The notes under the pieces were generated by a model, which had not been told where the DNA came from, ran no database searches, and saw only the letters and a program-made list of their open reading frames with translations. DNA of 11,826 nt from contig CAUHFD010000070.1 of NCBI GenBank assembly GCA_959605275.1, forward strand, positions 1 through 11,826, in the 5' to 3' direction. Positions 6,307 to 11,826 of the stretch are shown in pieces; positions within the stretch are counted from its first letter, which is position 1; each line of letters opens with the position of its first letter. Position numbers and translations under genes: made by a program. Origin of the DNA: an uncultured Eubacteriales bacterium (GTDB lineage Bacteria; Bacillota; Clostridia; Oscillospirales; Ruminococcaceae).

Positions 6307-6456
6307 TTAACCTTTCACTACATCAATTATGATGTTTCCGTTCTCATCTACTGTTCTTTTAACAATAGTATAATTATCATCTTACTGCAGTGTAAACGGG
6401 TTTGTAATTTGTATGTAGGCGTTCGGATTCAGTTTCTGCAAATCCTCAAGCGTCAT
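6307..6456 (-). pseudogene. 50-codon micro-ORF interrupted by in-frame TAA
   Basis: From ATG 6456 the minus strand encodes MTLEDLQKLNPNAYIQ... for 24 residues, then TAA (6384-6382), then 24 further sense codons in the same frame (DDNYTIVKRTVDENGN...) to a TAA at 6309-6307. The second half has protein-like composition and no start of its own, so the two halves look like one small gene broken by a nonsense change; CAA to TAA is the simplest single-base route. AGGGTG lies 4 nt before the start. It sits 31 bp after the HPr-like gene and just before the shared terminator, so it is probably co-transcribed. I do not recognise the family. Alternatives are a sequencing error, a genuine 24-residue peptide, or stop readthrough. 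Confidence 0.45.
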
Positions 6457-6487
6457 GATACACCCTACGCTCCTGCTCTTATCATTG

Positions 6488-6718
6488 TTATTTTACAATG
6501 AAATTTTTAATCTCGTCAAAGAAAGCCTCGCAGTCATCAGAATGAGCCTCTAACTGAATTGGCTTTGACAAATCCAAGCTGAAAATACCCATAATAGATT
6601 TTGCATCAATAGCATATCTGCCGGACACCAAATCAACATCAAAATCATATTTCGCAACCGTATTGACAAACAATTTTACATCATTAATCGTGTTAAGCAT
6701 AATTGTAGTGGTTTTCAT
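6488..6718 (-). CDS. HPr-like protein lacking the phospho-histidine
   Basis: A 76-residue HPr-fold protein. The segment FVNTVAKYDFDVDLVSGR and the block AKSIMGIFSLDLSK (39-52) align well with HPr of B. subtilis, including the regulatory Ser46 equivalent (Ser41 in KSIMGI). The catalytic loop GIHARP of true HPr is replaced by LNTIND, so His15 and Arg17 become Thr10 and Asn12 by my alignment. It should therefore be unable to take phosphate from Enzyme I in the usual way, but could still be a substrate of HPr kinase or a regulatory partner, as for Crh in Bacillus, which also lacks the histidine. The start has a perfect TAGGAGG RBS. It is the first gene of a short unit with the interrupted micro-ORF behind it. 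The regulatory role is inference. Confidence 0.8.
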   Translation of the reverse strand: MKTTTIMLNTINDVKLFVNTVAKYDFDVDLVSGRYAIDAKSIMGIFSLDLSKPIQLEAHSDDCEAFFDEIKNFIVK

Positions 6719-6774
6719 GTTTATTTCCTCCTAATATAATTGATTTGTTTATTGAAAATATTAACTATAAATAT

Positions 6775-6803
6775 AATATATCAGTTGTTGAGTTTTAAGT
6801 CAA
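6775..6803 (-). promoter_or_regulatory. Promoter of the HPr-like gene
   Basis: On the minus strand TTGACT (6798-6803), a 17-bp spacer and TATATT (6775-6780) preceded by TGA (extended -10). The leader to the ATG is about 50 nt. A 6-bp inverted repeat CAGTTG (6782-6787) / CAACTG (6801-6806) lies over the spacer and -35 and could be an operator. Confidence 0.65.
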
Positions 6804-6810
6804 CTGCTAA

Positions 6811-6839
6811 TTGTAAATTTCTGATAAATCTATTATAAT
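6811..6839 (+). promoter_or_regulatory. Promoter of mtaB-purL
   Basis: TTGTAA (6811-6816), a 17-bp spacer and a perfect TATAAT (6834-6839), with a leader of about 58 nt to mtaB. The -35 is 7 bp from the -35 of the divergent HPr-like gene, so the two promoters are back to back. Confidence 0.7.
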
Positions 6840-6903
6840 ACTAAATATAAGAAGAAACGTTTGTGTAAAATGTAATAGAATTTCTTAAGGAAAGGATGTT
6901 AAA

Positions 6904-8199
6904 ATGCGGGCTGCTTTTTATACCCTCGGATGCAAAGTTAACCAGTATGAGACCGAAATTTTAGCGGCACAATTTGAAAAAAGCGGATATGAAATCGTCT
7001 CACACGAGGATATGGCAGACGTGTATGTGATTAATTCCTGCACGGTAACCTCCTCCGGAGATAAAAAAACCAGACAAATTTTACATCGATTCAAACGAAA
7101 AAATCCGAATGCGATCATCGCTCTCACCGGATGCTTTCCGCAAGCATTTCCGGAAGAAGCGGAAAAAATCGCAGAAGCAGACATTATACGCGGCGCTCAG
7201 CAACGGCTGAAGCTGCTTGATGATATACATGCCGTTCAAACCAGCGGTGTCCGCATTATTGACGTTACTCCGCACTCGCGGGAGGAACAATTTGAAAAAA
7301 TGTCAGCGGTGCAATTCAGACAGCGAACCCGTGCTTTTGTAAAAATCGAGGACGGTTGTGATAAATACTGTTCATATTGTATTATCCCCAAAGCAAGAGG
7401 ACCGATCCGCTCAAAAGCATTAGATGACTTGCGCCGGGAACTGAACGAACTTGCGGCAAACGGTTATAAAGAAGTCGTATTGGTCGGCATCAATCTGTCT
7501 TCTTACGGCAAGGACATCAATTTACAGCTGATTGATGCAGTAGAACTTGCCTGCGCAACAGAAGGGATCGAGCGGGTTCGCCTGGGCTCGTTGGAACCGG
7601 AACTTCTGTCGGAACAGGATATCAAACGTCTCGCCGCTTTGGACAAGTTTTGTCCGCAATTTCATCTTGCTTTACAAAGCGGATGCGATGCCACACTGAA
7701 AAGAATGAACCGTCATTATACCACCGAAGAATATGCAGCAATTGTCGATAAAATCAGACAAACTTTTGACAATGCTTCCATTACAACCGATATTATGGTA
7801 GGATTTCCCGGAGAAACCGAGGAAGAATTTGCCGCTTCTCTTGCTTTTGCAAAACAAATCAAACTTGCCAAAGCTCATGTATTCGCCTATTCCAAACGGG
7901 AAGGAACACCCGCCGCCAGACGGCAGGACCAAATTCCGCGGGCTGTCAAAGAGCGCAGAAGCAAAGAGATGATTGCCGCAACCGCACAGACACAAAAAGA
8001 ATTTTTACAGACACAGATCGGACGTATCGAAAATGTACTGTTTGAATCCAAAGTACATGACTATTATTATGAGGGATATACCCCTAATTATGCCACTGTT
8101 TGGGTGAAAAGCGATACGGATTTATCCGGTTGTGTTTTGCCGGTCAAAATCACTGCGGCAGAATCTGATCGTTGTATCGGTGAATTATATCAAAAATAA
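6904..8199 (+). CDS. mtaB: tRNA t6A37 methylthiotransferase MtaB
   Basis: Radical-SAM enzyme that adds a methylthio group to N6-threonylcarbamoyladenosine at position 37 of ANN-decoding tRNAs (ms2t6A). In the 431-residue product the N-terminal UPF0004 domain carries the three auxiliary cluster cysteines in TLGCKVNQYE (C10), NSCTVT (C46) and TGCFPQ (C77). The radical-SAM motif CxxxCxxC is GCDKYCSYC (C152, C156, C159), followed by IPKARGPIRS. SLEPE, LQSG and DIMVGFPGET are typical of the methylthiotransferase core. A TRAM-like region occupies roughly the last 60 residues. The TLGCKVNQYE start and the YqeV-like length point to MtaB rather than MiaB or RimO. The RBS is AAAGGA, 7 nt before ATG. 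purL follows after 27 bp, so the two are probably co-transcribed. Confidence 0.93.
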   Translation: MRAAFYTLGCKVNQYETEILAAQFEKSGYEIVSHEDMADVYVINSCTVTSSGDKKTRQILHRFKRKNPNAIIALTGCFPQAFPEEAEKIAEADIIRGAQQRLKLLDDIHAVQTSGVRIIDVTPHSREEQFEKMSAVQFRQRTRAFVKIEDGCDKYCSYCIIPKARGPIRSKALDDLRRELNELAANGYKEVVLVGINLSSYGKDINLQLIDAVELACATEGIERVRLGSLEPELLSEQDIKRLAALDKFCPQFHLALQSGCDATLKRMNRHYTTEEYAAIVDKIRQTFDNASITTDIMVGFPGETEEEFAASLAFAKQIKLAKAHVFAYSKREGTPAARRQDQIPRAVKERRSKEMIAATAQTQKEFLQTQIGRIENVLFESKVHDYYYEGYTPNYATVWVKSDTDLSGCVLPVKITAAESDRCIGELYQK

Positions 8200-8226
8200 C
8201 TTTAATATATATTTGGAGGTTGCAAT

Positions 8227-11200
8227 ATGTCAGTGTTTCGTATTTATGTGGAGAAGAAAGAACCGTTTACTGTCGAAGCGCAGGGTGTTCTGAACGATTT
8301 AAAAACTTCTTTGCATCTTACCGGCTTAAAAAATGTCAGAGTTCTGAATCGTTATGATGTTGAGGGAATCACCGAAGAGGTTTTTCAATTGGCAGCCACA
8401 ACGATCTTCTCGGAGCCAGCCGTTGACGTTACCTATTCGGAACTTCCGAAGGTCGGCAAATCACAGCGTATTTTTGCCAAAGAATATCTTCCGGGGCAAT
8501 TTGACCAGCGGGCGGATTCCTGCGCACAATGTATTCAAATTTCTACTCAGGGGGAACGCCCGATTGTAAAATCAGCGCAAGTGTTCTTCTTTGATGGAGA
8601 GCTGACCGAGGAAGAATTTACCGCTGTCAAGAAGTATTTGATCAACCCCGTAGAAAGCCGAGAAGCAACTTTAGATTGCTACGAAACACTGGATATAAAA
8701 TATAATCTCCCAACAACCGTTGCCGTTTTAGATGGCTTCACTAAACTAAGTGAGCAAGGATTAGCTGCGTTTATTCAGAAAAACAGGCTTGCCATGGATT
8801 TGGACGACATTATTTTCTGTCAGGATTATTTTAAAAATACCGAACGCAGAGACCCTACCATTACCGAAATCAAAATGATCGATACTTACTGGTCAGATCA
8901 TTGCCGCCACACAACCTTCTCAACGATTATTCAAAATGTTGACATTCAGGCGGATTACATCAAGGATACTTACCAAGAATACTTATTAACCCGCAAAGAC
9001 CTTTACAAAGGCAAGGATAAACCGATTACGCTGATGGATTTAGCAGTAATTGGTGCTAAAAAATTGAAAAAAGACGGACTGTTGCCCGATTTGGATGAAT
9101 CAGAGGAAATTAACGCCTGCTCGGTAAAAATCAAGGTAGATATTGACGGCAAGCAGGAAGACTGGCTTCTGATGTTCAAAAACGAAACACACAATCATCC
9201 GACCGAAATTGAGCCGTTCGGCGGTGCAGCCACCTGCCTCGGTGGTGCGATCCGCGATCCGCTGTCCGGACGTTCTTATGTATATCAGGCAATGCGAGTA
9301 ACCGGATGCGCTGATCCGCTCGTTTCTTTAGAAGATACTATTCCCGGCAAGTTGCCGCAGCGAAAAATTTCGGTGGGTGCCGCAAACGGATACAGCTCTT
9401 ACGGCAATCAGATCGGATTAGCGACCGGACACGTAACCGAAATTTATCATAAAGGATATGTGGCAAAACGTTTGGAAATCGGCGCAGTATTGGGTGCTGC
9501 TCCTGCTGAAAATGTCATCCGTGAAGTTCCGGAGCCAACTGACGCCGTAATTCTGCTCGGCGGAAAAACCGGACGGGACGGTTGCGGCGGCGCTACCGGC
9601 TCCTCTAAATCTCACACAATGGAGTCGTTAGAATCTTGCGGCGCAGAAGTACAAAAAGGTAACGCGCCCGAAGAACGCAAACTGCAAAGACTATTCCGCA
9701 ACCCACAGGCAACCAGACTGATTCGCCGTTGTAATGATTTTGGCGCAGGCGGTGTATCGGTTGCGATCGGAGAATTAGCTGACGGCTTAAGAATTAATTT
9801 AGATGCGGTTCCCAAAAAATATGATGGTCTCGATGGTACAGAACTGGCAATTTCAGAGTCCCAGGAAAGAATGGCGGTCGTTGTCCGCAAAAAAGATGTC
9901 GCCGCTTTTCAGGCACTCGCTTTGGAGGAAAATTTGGAGTCCACTCTAGTCGCTGAAGTAACTGAAGAACCCCGTCTAAGAATGAATTGGTGCGGAAAAG
10001 AAATTGTCAACCTTTCCCGTGAATTTTTAAATTCAAACGGTGCTAAAAAATATACAGATATCAAGGTGGAAAAGCCTGCTGTTTCACCGGTCAATCATCG
10101 TCAGAATACCAAACAGGATTGGGAACAGCATCTTTCAGATTTAAATGTATGCTCTCAAAAAGGACTGGTAGAGCGTTTCGATTCCACCATTGGTGCAGGA
10201 ACTGTAATGATGCCGTTTGGCGGTGCCTATCAGATGACGCCTACACAGGCAATGGTTGCAAAAATACCGGTACTAAAAGGCGAAACTTCGACCTCTTCGG
10301 TAATGGGATGGGGATTCAATCCATACATCAGCGAACAAAGCCCTTACCATGGTGCCATGCTCGCCGTAATCGAGTCAGTAGCCAAAGTCGTTGCTGCCGG
10401 CGGCAGCTATAAAAAATGCTGGGCATCTTTCCAGGAATATTTTGAACGCACACAAAACAATCCGGTACGCTGGGGCAAACCTTTTGCCGCCTTGTTGGGC
10501 GCCTATAAAGCGCAAACCGAGCTCGGTATTGCGGCCATCGGCGGTAAAGACTCGATGTCCGGAACTTTTGAAAACATCGATGTTCCTCCTACCCTGGTCT
10601 CTTTCGCTGTTTCGGTAACCGATTCTGCAAAAGCAGTTTCTCAAGAATTCAAGCAAAGCGGAAATCGAGTCGCCGTTATTTTGCCTCAGTATGACAAAGA
10701 TGCTCTTCCCTGCTTTGATAGTGTAAAATCGGTATTTGATCAGATAGAAACACTGATTGACAAGGGCGTTGTAAAGGCAATTTGGACGTTATCCTTCGGA
10801 GGTATCGCCGAGGGTATTGCCAAAATGACTTTTGGTAATCATATCGGCTTTTGCTTCAGTGAAAATGTTTCGGACGAATTGCTGTTTAATCCTGTTTACG
10901 GCGGTTTTATTGTAGAATTGGACAATCACGCCGATATTTCTAAGGATTTCCGAATCATCGGACATACAGACAGCGCATATACGATTACGTTATTCGATAA
11001 AACAGTATTATCGCTCTCGGAATTACAAGAAAAATATGAAAGCAAACTGGAGCCTGTATTCCCGACGCTTGCCCAACATCCAAATCACGAAATTACAGCT
11101 TATGAATACCATGCTGGACAAAGGAAAGCACCTGCTGTAAAAGCAGCGAAACCGCGCGTTTTGATACCGGTCTTTCCTGGTACAAACTGCGAGTATGACA

Positions 11201-11826
11201 CTGCCAAAGTATTTGAAAAAGCCGGTGCGGAAACAGAGATTTTTGTGATCAAAAACTTATCCAGTTCTTTGATGGAGCAATCGGTCAATGCATTCGCGCA
11301 AAAAGTATCAAATGCTCAAATCATCATGATTCCCGGCGGATTTTCGGGCGGAGATGAGCCGGACGGTTCCGGCAAATTCATTACGGCATTTTTCCGAAAC
11401 CCAAAAATAAAAGATTCCGTCCACGAGCTGTTAAAAAATCGTGACGGTTTAATGCTCGGCATTTGCAATGGTTTCCAGGCGCTTATCAAGCTCGGATTGG
11501 TTCCTTTCGGCGAAATTGTTGAAATGAAAAATGATTCACCAACCCTGACCTTCAACACAATCGGTCGCCATCAATCCATGATGGTCAACACCAGAATCGC
11601 CTCCAACAAATCTCCTTGGCTGATGAACACACAGGTCGGTGATATTCATAACGTAGCAATATCGCATGGAGAAGGTCGATTTATTGCTACTCCGGAGTTA
11701 ATCAAACAATTGGCGCAAAACGGTCAAATTGCGACGCAATATGTTGACATAAAGGGTAATCCTACCTATGACATTCGGTTTAATCCCAACGCTTCTATTG
11801 ATGCCATTGAAGGTATCACCTCTCCG
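8227..11826 (+). CDS. purL: Single-chain FGAM synthase, 3' end beyond the window
   Basis: Phosphoribosylformylglycinamidine synthase, step 4 of purine synthesis: FGAR + ATP + glutamine to FGAM. The 1200 codons in the window are open to the right edge without a stop. A PurS-like N-terminus (about 1-75) precedes the synthetase core with YWSDHCRH (221-228), NETHNHPTEIEPFGG (from 319), LGGKTGRDG (444-452), NDFGAGG (503-509) and the second-half GGKDSMSG (772-779). A glutaminase domain is fused from about residue 975: PGTNC, PGGFSGGDEPDG (from 1036) and the nucleophile Cys1080 in LGICNGFQ. SHGEGRF (1146-1152) is present. The catalytic His and Glu of the HxE motif should lie in the missing C-terminus of roughly 30-50 residues. 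Most Bacilli split this enzyme into PurS, PurQ and PurL; this fused form of about 1240 residues is the type common in Clostridia and Bacteroidetes. RBS GGAGG lies 7 nt before ATG. No purine riboswitch is visible in the 27-bp gap after mtaB. Confidence 0.96.
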   Translation, partial: MSVFRIYVEKKEPFTVEAQGVLNDLKTSLHLTGLKNVRVLNRYDVEGITEEVFQLAATTIFSEPAVDVTYSELPKVGKSQRIFAKEYLPGQFDQRADSCAQCIQISTQGERPIVKSAQVFFFDGELTEEEFTAVKKYLINPVESREATLDCYETLDIKYNLPTTVAVLDGFTKLSEQGLAAFIQKNRLAMDLDDIIFCQDYFKNTERRDPTITEIKMIDTYWSDHCRHTTFSTIIQNVDIQADYIKDTYQEYLLTRKDLYKGKDKPITLMDLAVIGAKKLKKDGLLPDLDESEEINACSVKIKVDIDGKQEDWLLMFKNETHNHPTEIEPFGGAATCLGGAIRDPLSGRSYVYQAMRVTGCADPLVSLEDTIPGKLPQRKISVGAANGYSSYGNQIGLATGHVTEIYHKGYVAKRLEIGAVLGAAPAENVIREVPEPTDAVILLGGKTGRDGCGGATGSSKSHTMESLESCGAEVQKGNAPEERKLQRLFRNPQATRLIRRCNDFGAGGVSVAIGELADGLRINLDAVPKKYDGLDGTELAISESQERMAVVVRKKDVAAFQALALEENLESTLVAEVTEEPRLRMNWCGKEIVNLSREFLNSNGAKKYTDIKVEKPAVSPVNHRQNTKQDWEQHLSDLNVCSQKGLVERFDSTIGAGTVMMPFGGAYQMTPTQAMVAKIPVLKGETSTSSVMGWGFNPYISEQSPYHGAMLAVIESVAKVVAAGGSYKKCWASFQEYFERTQNNPVRWGKPFAALLGAYKAQTELGIAAIGGKDSMSGTFENIDVPPTLVSFAVSVTDSAKAVSQEFKQSGNRVAVILPQYDKDALPCFDSVKSVFDQIETLIDKGVVKAIWTLSFGGIAEGIAKMTFGNHIGFCFSENVSDELLFNPVYGGFIVELDNHADISKDFRIIGHTDSAYTITLFDKTVLSLSELQEKYESKLEPVFPTLAQHPNHEITAYEYHAGQRKAPAVKAAKPRVLIPVFPGTNCEYDTAKVFEKAGAETEIFVIKNLSSSLMEQSVNAFAQKVSNAQIIMIPGGFSGGDEPDGSGKFITAFFRNPKIKDSVHELLKNRDGLMLGICNGFQALIKLGLVPFGEIVEMKNDSPTLTFNTIGRHQSMMVNTRIASNKSPWLMNTQVGDIHNVAISHGEGRFIATPELIKQLAQNGQIATQYVDIKGNPTYDIRFNPNASIDAIEGITSP

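Noticed and set aside
6382..6384. Selenocysteine or pyrrolysine recoding in the micro-ORF
   Set aside because: The internal stop is TAA, whereas those systems use TGA and TAG. No recoding structure was recognised.
8200..8226. Purine riboswitch or PurR box before purL
   Set aside because: The gap is only 27 bp and contains just an RBS, with no room for an aptamer.
9003..11558. Short open frames on both strands within the purL region
   Set aside because: A single uninterrupted plus-strand frame from 8227 to the edge carries all FGAM synthase and glutaminase motifs and accounts for the region.

Overview
The window looks like a chromosomal segment of a spore-forming, low-to-moderate GC Firmicute, most likely class Clostridia. 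The evidence is the ctsR-mcsA-mcsB-clpC heat-shock operon, strong AAAGGAGG-type ribosome binding sites, TTGACA/TATAAT promoters, a PdaA-type spore-cortex deacetylase, a cysteine-rich micro-protein of a clostridial type, and a long single-chain FGAM synthase. The genus cannot be named from the sequence alone.

Layout. Positions 1-142 hold a 12-bp palindrome and a terminator. A PdaA-like polysaccharide deacetylase lipoprotein lies at 143-1123 (minus). After another terminator (1208-1252) comes the minus-strand operon ctsR (5777-5328), mcsA (5288-4767), mcsB (4774-3749) and clpC (3708-1261). A promoter is embedded among CtsR heptads at 5825-5895. A mostly gene-free stretch (5896-6112) leads to a 41-residue Cys/Gly-rich membrane-type micro-protein on the plus strand (6113-6238). 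That gene shares a 25-bp perfect bidirectional terminator (6245-6296) with a convergent minus-strand unit. The convergent unit is an HPr-like protein without the phospho-histidine (6718-6488), followed by a roughly 50-codon reading frame interrupted by an in-frame TAA (6456-6307). Back-to-back promoters at 6775-6839 drive this unit leftwards and mtaB (6904-8199) plus purL (8227 to beyond the right edge) rightwards.

How the genes work together. CtsR represses the operon. McsA and McsB form the protein-arginine kinase system that marks proteins with phospho-arginine, and ClpC is the AAA+ unfoldase that recognises marked proteins and delivers them to ClpP (not in the window). MtaB makes the ms2t6A37 modification in tRNA, and PurL performs the fourth step of de novo purine synthesis. 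The other genes are linked to sporulation (PdaA-like and possibly the Cys-rich micro-protein) or perhaps to carbon regulation (the HPr-like protein).

Most of the window is ordinary core genome. The parts worth attention are the 5.8-6.9 kb interval (operator arrangement, micro-protein with a possible late-sporulation promoter, HPr without its histidine, interrupted micro-ORF) and a shared start-region sequence in three of the four operon genes. I did not find a clear undescribed multi-gene system.
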